From contig JAFDXF010000076.1 in the NCBI GenBank assembly GCA_018268055.1, forward strand, positions 62,001 through 126,000: DNA of 64,000 nucleotides. Direction: 5' to 3'. The stretch is from Bacteroidota bacterium. Lineage in GTDB: Bacteria; Bacteroidota; Bacteroidia; Chitinophagales; Chitinophagaceae. Positions 38,801 to 49,164 of the stretch are shown here, piece after piece; within the stretch, counting starts at the first letter, position 1; each line of letters begins with the position of its first letter. A program made the translations under genes and the position numbers. Under the pieces are notes generated by a model. It did not search any database. It saw only the letters and a program-made list of their open reading frames with translations, and was not told the origin of the DNA.

Positions 38801-41800
38801 TTCAAACCTGCATCAATACCGGTAATCTGTGTTCCTGCAACACCTGAGCTAAATACCGCTGTCTTATAGGTTGATGGATTAAAGTCACTATCCGTTGTAG
38901 CATTACCCGTTGTAGTTCCGCTTGAGGTAGTCAATACCATACCCATCGGTGGTGTAATGCCTACAATATAATTTGTATTAGCCGGAAGGTTGTTGAAAAT
39001 ATAGTTACCATTAGCATCGGTAACAGTAGTAGCAATAACTGTTACACCATCAGAAGCATATAATGTTATCGTTACACCGGCAACACCTGCTTCTGTTGCG
39101 TCTTGTATGCCATCACCATTGCTATCGAACCAAACTTTATCACCAATACTATTAGTTAGTGGTTTGGCAAATTTTATTGCAGCATCCACGGTCAATTCAA
39201 TTTCGCTTGATGCCAACCAAAAACTTCCGGTACGCCCGGTAGCCGGGTTTACATCATTACCATTGGCTGCAGTGCTGCCACCTGTGGCATTCGTTACATT
39301 GGTTGCATTTGAAGTGCCGATGGTTTGTGTATTGGTTTGTATGCCGAAGGTATAGTTTGATGGCAAGGTAAATCCAACGCTATATTGTGTTTTGTTATCT
39401 GTAGTAGGCGATAGATTTTCAAATAGATAATTACCATAAGCATCTGTAATCGTAGTACCCATTATAATATCATCTGCTGTACCGGGCAATCCATCCGGTC
39501 CATTTTGATATAAGGTGACGGTAATGCCCGACACACCCGGCTCCCCTGCATCTTGAATACCATTATCATTATCATCTCGCCATACTCTATCTCCAAGTGT
39601 AGCCAATTTTTTAAATCCAAAATCAAAACTATGATTGACGTTTTTAGTATTAAAATCAATCACGGCATTAGAGCCGCTAAGTGTAGCATCATTATCTATA
39701 TTATCATAGCTATTCCCAACCACATCTGTTTTAGTGATTGCATATCCGACCGGAATGGCAACCCTTATTTGATAATCAAAGCCTGGAAGAAGAGCATTAT
39801 TTGCTACGCCTGTCCAAGTAGCGGGCTTGCGTGGGTCGTTTGCAACATTTAGTGTTTTAAAATAATAATTTCCGTTTGCATCTGTAGTAGTAGTTGCTAC
39901 TAAAACATTGGTGCTAGTGTATAAACTTACTGTTGTTCCTGCCGGCACACCGGCTGTTGTTTCATCGGCGTCTTGAATACCATTGCCATTTGCATCATAC
40001 CAAATACGATTTCCAACTTGTATTGGCTGAGGATCTACTACAAACTCGAGATCACCCATGCCGTTTGACTTGTCTAATGACCCATCACTACCAGTTACCA
40101 CTCTTGCGATATGGTCTTTAACTCCAGTGGATACATTATTCCACTGAATACCCATTGTACTCCAATATTTATTACTGGCAGTGCCACCTGCAGCCATTGG
40201 GTCATAAACCGTAGAAACAATGATACCACTTCCCATCAACTTTGTCATTCCTCCTATATTATTTTCATTCTCGGCATCTCCCGATCTATCAGAATACCAT
40301 TCTTTTCCTGTACTACCAAAGCTATATCCTGTTCCAAAATCATGTTTAGCGCCAGATCCATTTGTATTTGCTGCCGGTTGTACACAACTACCCGGTGTAC
40401 CTTCAAGTGCCCAGCCGCTTCCCGTCCAGCAGGCATGAAGCAAATCACCACGTACAACATTTTGGGTATGGCCTGTTGCTCCGGATACAGGGTTAAATTC
40501 AAAATTACCTCCTTGATCGCCCCAACGATCTTTTATACCAATATCCATACTACCATCTTCATTAAACTCAATACCTGCAATTATAGGCGTTGCATATAAT
40601 TGATTTCCTGCAGCATTAGGTACTCCACCGGCTTGTGCCCAAGTAGTAGCCCATGGATTCCAATAATTGCCATTATAATTTGAAAAATTTATGGTGACTA
40701 CAGTAGTAAAACCGGCTGCAATGTTTTGCGGATCAAACTGTAATACATAACCTCTCAAATCTGCTTTTACTTGCGTAGCCATAGCATCACTCACTACACC
40801 GATATAACCTTTTCCTTTATAAATTTTAACAGCATAAGGCCTGATATTATTTCCAGTACCGGTAGCAGCAGGCCAGCCCGGTAGTGTTGCCATATCATAA
40901 GCCTTTGTGTAAGGGCTCAATGTTCCGGCTGTTGCTCCATTATAAATAGAAGTGGCAGCAGATGCATCAAAAACAATTAATCTTTTTTGATAAAGATTTA
41001 CCATATAAATTAAATCAGAATTAGGGTCTGACTCTATATCGCCATAAGAAATAGTACCGGCTTTTACATAAGCATCGATATCCCTTCCATCACTTCCTCC
41101 AGTTAAAGTCCATACACTACCATTTGGTAAATAATTATCATCTGCAGCATTCGTAGTATTTCTTGTAACAGTACCAAAGTCTAAATTCGAACCACCATTG
41201 CTTGGTGTAACACCTTGAAGCGTAAAGCTTCCAGCTAAAGGATAATTGGATCCAGATTTGTCAAAAAGATAAATACCGCCAGGGCCTTGTGGGCCAAATG
41301 CAGACATACGTCTTAAATAAGCGGCAGCAACAATACGTTGTTGTTTTCTTTGTGAGGCTAAGCCAAATAAGCTACCAGTTTGCCAATGCTTTGCCATTCT
41401 TCCTGTTGTTGTATCAATTGTAATCACATTAGCATTAGCAGGATCAGGACCCGGCCCAGTTGAATTATTATTTATTTTCAGAACAGTAAACTGTCCGGAA
41501 TAATTACTATTTAGTGTTCCCCGTCTTTCCACAACAGAAATAAGGTCGGGGTTTGTTTGAGTAATATTATCCCAAAAATCTTCCGGTGCATTTATAGCGA
41601 AACTCACTGTGGTAGATGGGGCAGTTACAAACTGAACATTTGTCCCATTGGCTGTACCTGTAGAAGAAGGAAAGTCTGAATTAGACAACCCTACAAACTC
41701 TACACGATATTTCCCGCCGGATGGTGTCTGTGCTGCGGAGAAACTATAATTGGGAGTAGTTGCCCCACTCGTAACAGTAGTTGCTACTAAATTGTTCGCA

Positions 41801-41979
41801 GCATTGTAAACATTTACGGTAACACCGCTTACAAATGGCTCATTAAACGATGAGCCATTATCTTTCTTTCCATTACCATTGAAATCTCGGAAAACTGTTC
41901 CGGAGATTTGAGCATTTGCTGTTGATACAGCAATCATGCTTACACAAAGAATAATAAATTTTGTAAAATTTTTCATCAT
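35875..41979 (-). CDS. Giant SdrD B-like repeat surface protein with T9SS sorting domain
   Basis: 2034 aa with signal peptide (about 1-24, ending ANAQ). One SdrD-type domain at the N-terminus (SGTVFRDFNGNGKKD), then a region of about 500 residues that may fold as a propeller, then nine SdrD B-like repeats (about 650-1790) each opening with G-D/N-x-V-W-x-D-x-N-G-x-G-x-Q-D and containing calcium-binding Asp-rich loops. The end has a fibronectin-like linker (LVWNTLSELNTAYFEIERS) and a T9SS sorting domain. Repeated Ca-binding domains make a stiff stalk; an adhesin role is likely but inferred. Neighbouring repeats are similar at DNA level, so copy number may vary. Confidence 0.88.
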   Translation of the reverse strand: MMKNFTKFIILCVSMIAVSTANAQISGTVFRDFNGNGKKDNGSSFNEPFVSGVTVNVYNAANNLVATTVTSGATTPNYSFSAAQTPSGGKYRVEFVGLSNSDFPSSTGTANGTNVQFVTAPSTTVSFAINAPEDFWDNITQTNPDLISVVERRGTLNSNYSGQFTVLKINNNSTGPGPDPANANVITIDTTTGRMAKHWQTGSLFGLASQRKQQRIVAAAYLRRMSAFGPQGPGGIYLFDKSGSNYPLAGSFTLQGVTPSNGGSNLDFGTVTRNTTNAADDNYLPNGSVWTLTGGSDGRDIDAYVKAGTISYGDIESDPNSDLIYMVNLYQKRLIVFDASAATSIYNGATAGTLSPYTKAYDMATLPGWPAATGTGNNIRPYAVKIYKGKGYIGVVSDAMATQVKADLRGYVLQFDPQNIAAGFTTVVTINFSNYNGNYWNPWATTWAQAGGVPNAAGNQLYATPIIAGIEFNEDGSMDIGIKDRWGDQGGNFEFNPVSGATGHTQNVVRGDLLHACWTGSGWALEGTPGSCVQPAANTNGSGAKHDFGTGYSFGSTGKEWYSDRSGDAENENNIGGMTKLMGSGIIVSTVYDPMAAGGTASNKYWSTMGIQWNNVSTGVKDHIARVVTGSDGSLDKSNGMGDLEFVVDPQPIQVGNRIWYDANGNGIQDADETTAGVPAGTTVSLYTSTNVLVATTTTDANGNYYFKTLNVANDPRKPATWTGVANNALLPGFDYQIRVAIPVGYAITKTDVVGNSYDNIDNDATLSGSNAVIDFNTKNVNHSFDFGFKKLATLGDRVWRDDNDNGIQDAGEPGVSGITVTLYQNGPDGLPGTADDIIMGTTITDAYGNYLFENLSPTTDNKTQYSVGFTLPSNYTFGIQTNTQTIGTSNATNVTNATGGSTAANGNDVNPATGRTGSFWLASSEIELTVDAAIKFAKPLTNSIGDKVWFDSNGDGIQDATEAGVAGVTITLYASDGVTVIATTVTDANGNYIFNNLPANTNYIVGITPPMGMVLTTSSGTTTGNATTDSDFNPSTYKTAVFSSGVAGTQITGIDAGLKTQPNNTASLGDKVWLDLNGNNLQDAGEPGVAGVTVNLYRDANGDGVISGAEASTPYATTVTDAFGNYVFNNLPAASGGTVYRVGFVAPSGYTFVTANVGSDRNIDSNPDPATGLAPDIKLAPGQRNMSIDAGLTQTAPAGNAKLGDYVWFDSNANGVQDAGEFGVAGVTVTLYNSGGTAIATTTTDSKGYYLFANLAAGNYSVGFSNLPKGYSFTPIWASDPSNATNSDVNPGIGKTGTITLTAGQAQLNVDAGLVSGVGSGLASLGNKVWWDVVNSNNVQDPGEPGVQGVTVNLYRDANGDGVITGAEASTPYATTVTNALGEYLFTGLPAGTYQVGFTNLPLGCSTVTQDAGTDDTIDSDGSTVTNANSSSVSTTGLYILAAGEQNLTVDLGIKNTAKGSLGDKVWIDNGAGGGTANDGIQNGTEPGVAGVMVTLVNANGQYVDRTGAITNNPVVTTTDINGYYTFADLTAGVSFGVKFTNLPAGYNYTTKAGAGSGDNLRSDADLINGMTPTANITANTLNNTLDAGITTSSRAALGNFVWMDNNGDGIQNAGEPGVAGVTVTLYRPGYGPDGIPGNGDDALPVASMITNQDGSYMFSNLIAGTYQVEFSTIPNGTAFTKNVNAGDNGDDTNSDAIPVSGNPSVGRTGNIVLTAGETDFTIDAGIFKPRAVIGDYVWIDTNADGVQQPGEPGAPGILVSLIDAGGKTIAVTVTDAKGYYLFNNVAPGTYSLNFSNLPVGVSFTTPNVGGDDNVDSDVIGTSITNIVVTTTTVNLSFDAGLVNFITLPIRGLQLNAALQNSTVTLVWNTLSELNTAYFEIERSTNNGVFSKVGASVRAAGNSDVLRTYSSIDDVSALMSNGQVFYRIKLYDIDGRVQYSNVAVVILKTKGIKVWPNPFVGTLQVSFTATSMGNIQMRLIDESGKTVVFKKQTVAQGSNQLNIDGLNKLSHGNYVLEITEEKSNTKTSFSIVK

Positions 41980-42042
41980 GATTTTGGATTAAATAATAAA
42001 ATTGCCAAACGATACGAAGGCCTTTGCTTTTAAAAAATTTTG

Positions 42043-42050
42043 CAAATATA
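42043..42050 (-). promoter_or_regulatory. Bacteroidota -7 element of the SdrD-repeat gene
   Basis: Minus-strand TATATTTG, 64 bases before the start. Confidence 0.45.
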
Positions 42051-42133
42051 GATACGTAGTATATCAAAAAAGGTTAAAGTGGGAATTTTTTTTGCAGAAA
42101 ACCACATTCGTTAAGTAAATTTACTTGCTGTCT

Positions 42134-43069
42134 TTATTGCTTCAGAGCCCAATTCTTTTCTTCATTATAATAAATGAATTGATAAATCTTTTCTTGTTTT
42201 TCTCTTGGAGCTATCAAATTAAAGTTAAATTCAAATCCTCGGATTATGAGGTTACCATTGGGATCGGTATCAATCCGGCGTGCCTTGTCATCGCCTCGTG
42301 GCCCAAGGCCCTCCAAGCTAAATGCTTTTTTAATACTTCTTAAAAACTTTCCTTTATTATCTAAAGTAACAGAGTAGATATCCGAACTTCTTCCCGTACC
42401 AAAAAATAGCTCTCGTGCGCCGGTAATGTAAGTAATGCCCAATCCCATAGCATCTATTCCACTTAACTCATCAATAATTTTAGCATCCTTTACATCTATT
42501 GCATAAATATGTCCATTTTGCTCATACCTCTTTGAGCCTGCTACTGTAGAAACATAAAGTGTATGTGTTTCGCACAAATAAGTCATAGCAATAATTCCAT
42601 AAGGATTGTCGGTATTGATAGAATCACTATGAGGAAGTTTTAAAAACTCATTCATTTCTCCGGTGCGGGCATCTACTTTGTAAATAGTATTATTATTAGT
42701 AATGGGGTTGTTTAATATATTGATAAATGGTGCGGGTGCGGTATAGCAATTTCCATTATCATCTATTAAAAGTGGTGCCAGCCATCCGCCTTTTGTCCAT
42801 GATGGATGTTGATATGATTTTACTATGTAGGCATTGGGGTTTCCGGGCTGTGAGCTTTGTTGTAAAAACAAACCAATATGCCTTGAGTCGGTTGTACTGA
42901 AAAAAGAAGTTTTTGGGTCAAAGCCCAGAGTAATAAGAAACGGAGGTGACTTTTTACAATTATTTTGCCGAAAATCGACTTCTTCTTGTTTACATGAAGA
43001 AACAGCTAATACAGTAAAGAATAGCAAACAACATATAAGGAATTGATATTTTGAAAAAAAAATTTTCAT
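42134..43069 (-). CDS. Lipoprotein of unknown function, possible beta-propeller
   Basis: 311 aa with a lipoprotein signal peptide; lipobox AVSSC with the Cys near residue 26. The mature part has repeated short beta blocks (TIYKVDARTGEMNEFL, HIYAIDVKDAKIIDEL, DIYSVTLDNKGKF) as in partial propellers. The same strand carries the 593-aa lipoprotein and the cytochrome c peroxidase upstream, with gaps under 20 bases or overlaps, so all three are probably one operon. Function unknown. Confidence 0.75.
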   Translation of the reverse strand: MKIFFSKYQFLICCLLFFTVLAVSSCKQEEVDFRQNNCKKSPPFLITLGFDPKTSFFSTTDSRHIGLFLQQSSQPGNPNAYIVKSYQHPSWTKGGWLAPLLIDDNGNCYTAPAPFINILNNPITNNNTIYKVDARTGEMNEFLKLPHSDSINTDNPYGIIAMTYLCETHTLYVSTVAGSKRYEQNGHIYAIDVKDAKIIDELSGIDAMGLGITYITGARELFFGTGRSSDIYSVTLDNKGKFLRSIKKAFSLEGLGPRGDDKARRIDTDPNGNLIIRGFEFNFNLIAPREKQEKIYQFIYYNEEKNWALKQ

Positions 43070-43088
43070 TGTTTAAATGGTCACTTAT

Positions 43089-44870
43089 TTATTTAACAGG
43101 TACAAACATAGGTCCTGCAAAGCAAGGATAAACCCTCGTTTTCCATACGCCATTTTCCAAAGTATTTTCAGCCCAGCAATATTCATATCCCTTTCTATCA
43201 TCATTCCTCAGTTGTGCTACATACCAAACTACCAAAGATGCATTCTGAATATCGTCCGGCTGTGGTTCAATAAATTTTTCAGGGCCTTGTCGATAATCAT
43301 TGTTGCAGCACGGTCCGATAGTAGGTAGATCATTTTCCCCTTCTTCTTTTCCCATTATATTTTTAGTTACATATAAGAAACTAAAATCGCCTCGCCCACC
43401 GTCATTAAATTGGCCATGCCCCGGAATGATGCCATAATTATATTGTAAAGAAGAAATTTTATACAAAAATCCATCGGGAGAATAGGTTGATAAACTGTTT
43501 TGTTCATTCCACTTTTCTTTATTCCACTGATCCCATTTGTTGTTACTCCATTGGTAAAAATTACTTTGGTCTGCTGCAAAAGCAATTCTGAAAACCGGAC
43601 GATAAGTGCCATTATTACCACAGCCTCTTCCGATGCTTGCACAAGCTACTCTGAATCTACCATCGTTATAAAACTCATAGCGTTGTTTGTAATTATAATT
43701 GCATGGTGTAGGCCAACCTTCACTACGAAAAGTTTGTTCTAAAACGAAGCCAATTTTTTGATTTTTGTCATCTACCAAATCAGCAACTTTAGGGGCTTCC
43801 CAAGCTATCACTGCTGCCTGGCTAAAATATGGGCAACCCACTGCATCGCTATAGCCAAAACCATCAGTGCCACTATAGCTTACATGCCAATCTACCAATT
43901 TTGCACTCCGTAATATTTTCTTTCCATTAAAAGTAACATCTGAAATTCGCAATCCATCGCTACTGGTGAGCATGTATTTCATATCCCAATTATCCTTTTT
44001 TAAGGATTGCTCCACTTCGCAAAAACAAGATGTTATTTTATCGTCTTGAAGTCTTCTTTCAGTCATCATAGGGGCAGGCTTGCCGGGTGTGCCTACTTGT
44101 GTCCAGCGTATGCCGACCAGTCGTAAATCAGTTAAATCCACAATAGCCCAAAGAGCTTTATCGCCTTTCACAAAAGTAGGCGCTACACATAAATGCCGGC
44201 TACGCTCACATTTGCTTCTGTTTAATGAAGTTTTTGTGGCAGCCATCAATGCCTCTTTTTCATTCGGTTTTATTCCAAGTGCCTCTTGCACTTCGGGTGA
44301 TTCAATAGCAATTGATGTAGCAAGATGTGTAAGATATTTGGAAAGATCGGGTTGTGTAGCTTTTAAATAATAGCTCAATAACACTTTTTCTTGTTGTATA
44401 TCCACCAATGCAATGGACGTATTGTCTAATGCATAATTATACATTTCTATACGATATGTGCTATTTAGATTATAGCTGCCTTTATACCCTGTTAAATCGC
44501 TTTCACGAGCGGGATAAACTCCAAAAATTTCATTACGATAAGGTTGCTTGCTATAAGGATCAAAGAAAAATTGTGTGAATGAAGAATCGGTTAATGCAAT
44601 TTTTTCAGCTTTTTGTTGTAAACTATTCAAACTGTCTTTACAAAGCACTACAGGCTGTTTTGTTTGTAATGATTGTTTAACGTCACTTATCATCTCTGCT
44701 ACGATCGGTATCTGAGCAGCGCTATCCATTGGAAATAGTACAGAATTTTCGGCATCTTTCCGATCAAAGTTGGGTAGAGATGCTACTTTAGTTTTTGAGT
44801 CACAAGAAACCAAGATCAACAAGGCATAAAATAAAATCGGAAGAATCAGTTTACCTTTTTGTTTCATCAT
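43089..44870 (-). CDS. Large lipoprotein of unknown function
   Basis: 593 aa. Lipoprotein signal peptide with lipobox ILVSC (Cys near residue 24). The mature protein is rich in Trp, Tyr and Cys, including GRGCGNNG and GPCCNN pairs that could be metal or disulfide sites; the YPARESDLTGYKGSY and VPSFVKGDKAL-like areas are not from a family I recognise. It overlaps the cytochrome c peroxidase gene by 20 bases and precedes the smaller lipoprotein. A redox-related role is only suggested by context. Confidence 0.7.
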   Translation of the reverse strand: MMKQKGKLILPILFYALLILVSCDSKTKVASLPNFDRKDAENSVLFPMDSAAQIPIVAEMISDVKQSLQTKQPVVLCKDSLNSLQQKAEKIALTDSSFTQFFFDPYSKQPYRNEIFGVYPARESDLTGYKGSYNLNSTYRIEMYNYALDNTSIALVDIQQEKVLLSYYLKATQPDLSKYLTHLATSIAIESPEVQEALGIKPNEKEALMAATKTSLNRSKCERSRHLCVAPTFVKGDKALWAIVDLTDLRLVGIRWTQVGTPGKPAPMMTERRLQDDKITSCFCEVEQSLKKDNWDMKYMLTSSDGLRISDVTFNGKKILRSAKLVDWHVSYSGTDGFGYSDAVGCPYFSQAAVIAWEAPKVADLVDDKNQKIGFVLEQTFRSEGWPTPCNYNYKQRYEFYNDGRFRVACASIGRGCGNNGTYRPVFRIAFAADQSNFYQWSNNKWDQWNKEKWNEQNSLSTYSPDGFLYKISSLQYNYGIIPGHGQFNDGGRGDFSFLYVTKNIMGKEEGENDLPTIGPCCNNDYRQGPEKFIEPQPDDIQNASLVVWYVAQLRNDDRKGYEYCWAENTLENGVWKTRVYPCFAGPMFVPVK

Positions 44871-45999
44871 CTATAAATGGATTTGCATAATTCGGGTTAA
44901 TAATAATTGTAGAATCCGAAAGGCTTAGTAGAAAATTGACCATATCTCTATGCTGCTGCGAAGATATTCTAAACCCATTAATCAGCGGTGATTTATTGAC
45001 ATTCCTTCTTCCATCACCCCGATATATTCCCGAATCTATATTTCTACCACCTTCTTCATAAACCCTTAAAACTTCATCCAAAGTTCTTGCACTTCCATCA
45101 TGAAAATATGGTCCGGTAAAGGCAAGATTGCGTAATGTTGGAACAAGATACTTCCCTTTATCATTTTTATTTTTAGTATGTTCATATAGTCCTTCATCAT
45201 AAGAAGGATAACCACCCAAACTATCTAAATTATATAACCCTGTATTGAAATAATCAATACGATTTCTCTTTATGTCTTTTATTTCCGGGGTATTAAAATT
45301 TATTCCACCATGACATTTACTGCAATTTAAGGAGTCTGAAAAAAACAGCTTCATTCCGTTTTGTTGCGACTCTGTTAAAGCGTCATGCTTGTTTCTAAAA
45401 TTGAAATTATCATAGGGCGAATTGAAACTGAAAATTGACTTTATAAATGAGGTAATAGATTGTTGGATATTAAATATCGTAAAAGGATTTTTTTCTTTTT
45501 TAAATGCCACTGCAAATAATCTTTGGTATAAAGTATCCGCTTGTATTCTTTTTAAAATTAATTCTTCGTTGCCTTTCATACCCATTTCTACTGGGTGTGT
45601 ACTGAACATTGGATTGTTAATTTGTTTTTCGGGAAGATGCAAAGAAGAATCTGAAGCAGTAAGATATCGATTAAAAATTATATTGATTAACGGTTTTGAA
45701 TTACGCTGGTGCAAGTCTCCAAAAGCGCCTGCTGATCGCTGATACCCATCTGTAAAAGAAAATTCCTGTGCATGACAGGTGGCACAAGCTTTTGTTTTAT
45801 TCACGGATAAGCGTCTGTCATAAAACAAATATTTACCCAATTCAGCTTTAGCATTTGTAAATGTATTTTGTGTATCCAGATAAAAACCGTCTTTTACAAA
45901 ATCAGGAATTGAGCTAACTAAATTATCCTTACCGACAGAAACATGACAAGCGTTAAGAGCGACATATAGAAATATAACAATAAAAAATAAAACCCGCAT
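44851..45999 (-). CDS. Di-haem cytochrome c peroxidase (CCP/MauG family) lipoprotein
   Basis: About 382 aa from the ATG at 45997-45999 (MRVLFFIVIFLYVALNAC), a lipoprotein signal peptide with LNAC. Two haem c sites: CATCH (with KTKACATCHAQEFSF) and CSKCH (LNCSKCHGGINF), the usual LGKYLFYDRRLS start and PTLRNLAFTGPYFHDGS block. The family reduces hydrogen peroxide in the periplasm or, as MauG, makes protein cofactors. First gene of the operon with two lipoproteins. Confidence 0.9.
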   Translation of the reverse strand: MRVLFFIVIFLYVALNACHVSVGKDNLVSSIPDFVKDGFYLDTQNTFTNAKAELGKYLFYDRRLSVNKTKACATCHAQEFSFTDGYQRSAGAFGDLHQRNSKPLINIIFNRYLTASDSSLHLPEKQINNPMFSTHPVEMGMKGNEELILKRIQADTLYQRLFAVAFKKEKNPFTIFNIQQSITSFIKSIFSFNSPYDNFNFRNKHDALTESQQNGMKLFFSDSLNCSKCHGGINFNTPEIKDIKRNRIDYFNTGLYNLDSLGGYPSYDEGLYEHTKNKNDKGKYLVPTLRNLAFTGPYFHDGSARTLDEVLRVYEEGGRNIDSGIYRGDGRRNVNKSPLINGFRISSQQHRDMVNFLLSLSDSTIIINPNYANPFIDDETKR

Positions 46000-46044
46000 A
46001 GTGTAAATATAGTAATGCTGCACAATACAATTACTGACTAATGG

Positions 46045-46088
46045 CCAATAAAATAAAGCCGCATCCGTATTAAAACAGATGCGGCTTT
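46045..46088. terminator. Bidirectional terminator between atpA and the cytochrome c peroxidase gene
   Basis: Perfect 11-bp arms (46055-46065 and 46078-46088). T-rich tail follows on the minus strand after atpA. It shows the atp operon stops at atpA. Confidence 0.8.
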
Positions 46089-46107
46089 TAAAGTTTATTC
46101 GTTAAGA

Positions 46108-47685
46108 TTACTTATACTGAGGAATAATAGTATTGGCTAATTCTACCATCTTTTGCAATCCTTCTTCAGGCAGATTTCCTTTTTTAAATTCAGCCATTAC
46201 TTCCGGCAGCTTATTATCCATCTCCATTAAGAAATGCTCTTCAAATTCTCTTACATGCTTCACATTTACTTCTTTGAGCAATCCATTGGTACCAAGATAG
46301 ATGATGGCTACTTGTTTTTCAACAGGGAATGGTGTGTATTGAGGTTGTTTTAATATTTCTACATTTCTTGCACCTTTATCAATTACATTCTTTGTTGCAG
46401 CATCCAAATCGCCACCAAACTTTGAGAAGGCTTCCAACTCACGATAAAGAGCTTGGTCTAATTTCAAAGTACCGGCTACTTTTTTCATTGACTTGATCTG
46501 AGCATTACCACCCACACGGCTTACAGAGATACCTACGTTGATCGCAGGACGAATACCGGCGTTGAACAGGTTTGACTCAAGGAAAATCTGTCCGTCTGTG
46601 ATAGAAATTACGTTTGTAGGAATATACGCTGATACGTCTCCCGCCTGTGTTTCAATAATCGGAAGAGCGGTTAATGAACCACCGCCTTTTATTAAGTGCT
46701 TGATACTATCCGGAACATCATTCATATTCTTCGCTACATTATCATCGCTGATTACTTTTGCAGCTCTTTCCAATAAACGGCTGTGCAGATAGAATACGTC
46801 ACCCGGATATGCCTCACGGCCCGGAGGACGACGCAATAACAATGAAACTTCGCGATAAGCAACAGCTTGCTTAGAAAGGTCATCGTAAATGATTAATGCA
46901 GGACGTCCGGTATCGCGGAAAAACTCGCCAATCGCTGCGCCTGCAAATGGTGCATAGAATTGAAGCGGAGCAGGATCGGATGCAGATGCAGCAACGATAA
47001 TGGTATAATCCATTGCTCCTGCATTTTGTAATGTTTGCATTACACCTGCAATCGTAGAAGCCTTTTGACCAATCGCTACATAGATACAATAAACAGGTTT
47101 TCCTGCCTGATAAAATTCTTTTTGGTTGATAATAGTGTCAATACAAATTGCGGTTTTACCGGTTTGACGGTCGCCAATTACCAATTCTCTTTGACCACGA
47201 CCAACAGGGATCATCGCATCAATGGCTTTAATTCCTGTCTGCAATGGTTCTTTTACCGGCTCACGAAAGATTACACCCGGAGCTTTTCTTTCCAAAGGCA
47301 TTTCATAACGCTCTCCGGTAATCGGGCCACGACCATCAATCGGCTCGCCCAAAGTATTTACTACGCGGCCTACCATTCCCTCTCCTACTTTGATAGAGGC
47401 AATCTGTCCGGTACGGCGCACTTTAGAACCTTCTTCAATTTTTCCGGTTTCACCCATCAATACCACACCCACATTATCCTCTTCCAGGTTAAGGGCAATT
47501 GCTCTTACTCCGTTTTCAAACTCTACCAGTTCGCCGTAACGAACGTTTCCGAGTCCATACACACGGGCAATACCATCACCCACTTGCAATACAGTACCTA
47601 CTTCTTCGAGGTCGGCTCCTGCATTGAAATTGCTCAACTGCTGGCGCAGTATCGCTGATATCTCATCCGGTTTAATCTCTGGCAT
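46108..47685 (-). CDS. atpA: F1F0 ATP synthase subunit alpha
   Basis: 525 aa. Walker [14 protein letters not shown], the N-terminal crown domain, and the C-terminal signature ([14 protein letters not shown]). Forms the alpha3beta3 head of ATP synthase. Last gene of the operon; a terminator follows, so atpG is not downstream. Confidence 0.98.
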   Translation of the reverse strand: MPEIKPDEISAILRQQLSNFNAGADLEEVGTVLQVGDGIARVYGLGNVRYGELVEFENGVRAIALNLEEDNVGVVLMGETGKIEEGSKVRRTGQIASIKVGEGMVGRVVNTLGEPIDGRGPITGERYEMPLERKAPGVIFREPVKEPLQTGIKAIDAMIPVGRGQRELVIGDRQTGKTAICIDTIINQKEFYQAGKPVYCIYVAIGQKASTIAGVMQTLQNAGAMDYTIIVAASASDPAPLQFYAPFAGAAIGEFFRDTGRPALIIYDDLSKQAVAYREVSLLLRRPPGREAYPGDVFYLHSRLLERAAKVISDDNVAKNMNDVPDSIKHLIKGGGSLTALPIIETQAGDVSAYIPTNVISITDGQIFLESNLFNAGIRPAINVGISVSRVGGNAQIKSMKKVAGTLKLDQALYRELEAFSKFGGDLDAATKNVIDKGARNVEILKQPQYTPFPVEKQVAIIYLGTNGLLKEVNVKHVREFEEHFLMEMDNKLPEVMAEFKKGNLPEEGLQKMVELANTIIPQYK

Positions 47686-47711
47686 ATCTTTTTTGTTTAT
47701 CGTTTTTAAAA

Positions 47712-48275
47712 TTATCTCACTTTATAAATAAAGTCGTTGTTGTCAAACTGGCGTGCAATATGCTTCAGGTCGTAAGCAATACTTGCATCAATGAGTTTAT
47801 CGCCTGTCTGCAATACAAAACCGCCTATCAAACTTTCATCTACTGAAGTTTGCAATTCAATATTCGGCATATTGCCTGCTTTCTTTACCTGCTCTACTAT
47901 TTTATTCTTTACTTCATCCGTCAATGGTGCAGCCGAAGTCAATTTTACAACGTGAATATTTTTATGTGCTTTATATTGATCTATAAATGCAGTAGTAATT
48001 TCAGGAAGTACTTCTTCTCTTCCTTTTGATATCATCAAATTTAAAAATGCTGTAGTCAACGGACTGATGTTGCAATCGGTTACTGCTGCCACAATTTTTT
48101 GTTTTTTATCTGCTTTAATAATCGGGCTGCGCAGCAAGTTTACAAAATCGTGACTGCTTGCGCAAACGGCATGCAACCATTGCATATCTGCATACTCTTG
48201 CTCCAATTGATTTTTCTCTAAAGAAATACCCATCAGCGATTTTGCATATCGAGCAGCTAAACGAGGATTACGCAT
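47712..48275 (-). CDS. atpH: F1F0 ATP synthase subunit delta
   Basis: 187 aa. Delta/OSCP family: [13 protein letters not shown] at the start and the C-terminal [21 protein letters not shown] block. Links the F1 head to the peripheral stalk. Lies between atpF and atpA. Confidence 0.95.
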   Translation of the reverse strand: MRNPRLAARYAKSLMGISLEKNQLEQEYADMQWLHAVCASSHDFVNLLRSPIIKADKKQKIVAAVTDCNISPLTTAFLNLMISKGREEVLPEITTAFIDQYKAHKNIHVVKLTSAAPLTDEVKNKIVEQVKKAGNMPNIELQTSVDESLIGGFVLQTGDKLIDASIAYDLKHIARQFDNNDFIYKVR

Positions 48276-48299
48276 ATTGTATAATTCTACTGTTCTGTA

Positions 48300-48794
48300 T
48301 TAGTTCAATTTAATTTCGTCCACCAAACCCTTGATATGAGTTTCTTGTGCATTTTTATCACCCAGTTCACGACGAAGTACTTTTTCACTCACTTCAATTA
48401 CTAATTTTCCTACTTGATTTTTTACTTCGGTCAGTGCAGCCATTTTTTGTGCATTGATGGCCACCTGTGCTTCACTGATGATTTTATTGGCTTCCAGCTT
48501 TGCTTGTTCCTTGGCTTCATTAATCATCTTATCCTTTGTATCTCTTGCTTCTTTGAGTAAAGTGGCTCTTTCTTCACGAGCTTTTGCAAGCAATGTTTCG
48601 TTTTCGCTCTTCATCAAAGCCATTTCAGATTTCACTCTTTCGGCACTTGCCAATGACTCGGAAATTGCTTTTTCACGAGTATCCAGCATATTGATGATGG
48701 GCTTCCACGCAAATTTTTTCAGCAATAAAAGAACAATGATGAACGCAACAAACGTCCAAACAAAAAATCCGAGATGTGGTGTTAATAAACTCAT
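48300..48794 (-). CDS. atpF: F1F0 ATP synthase subunit b
   Basis: 164 aa. One N-terminal membrane helix (about 7-27) then a long charged coiled coil, the peripheral stalk. Position between atpE and atpH is standard. Confidence 0.95.
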   Translation of the reverse strand: MSLLTPHLGFFVWTFVAFIIVLLLLKKFAWKPIINMLDTREKAISESLASAERVKSEMALMKSENETLLAKAREERATLLKEARDTKDKMINEAKEQAKLEANKIISEAQVAINAQKMAALTEVKNQVGKLVIEVSEKVLRRELGDKNAQETHIKGLVDEIKLN

Positions 48795-48879
48795 AGTATG
48801 TTAAATAAGTTTTTTCTTTTAAAAAGAACTGTATCCTCCGCCCTGTGCTTTGGATACAGCACTGATTTTCGTGGGCTGA

Positions 48880-49143
<264 letters not shown>

Positions 49144-49164
49144 TTATAATTAATAAAAAGTTGA

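Noticed and set aside
38000..41900. Several plus-strand frames opposite the SdrD-repeat gene
   Set aside because: They track the repeat structure of the real gene and have no domain features.
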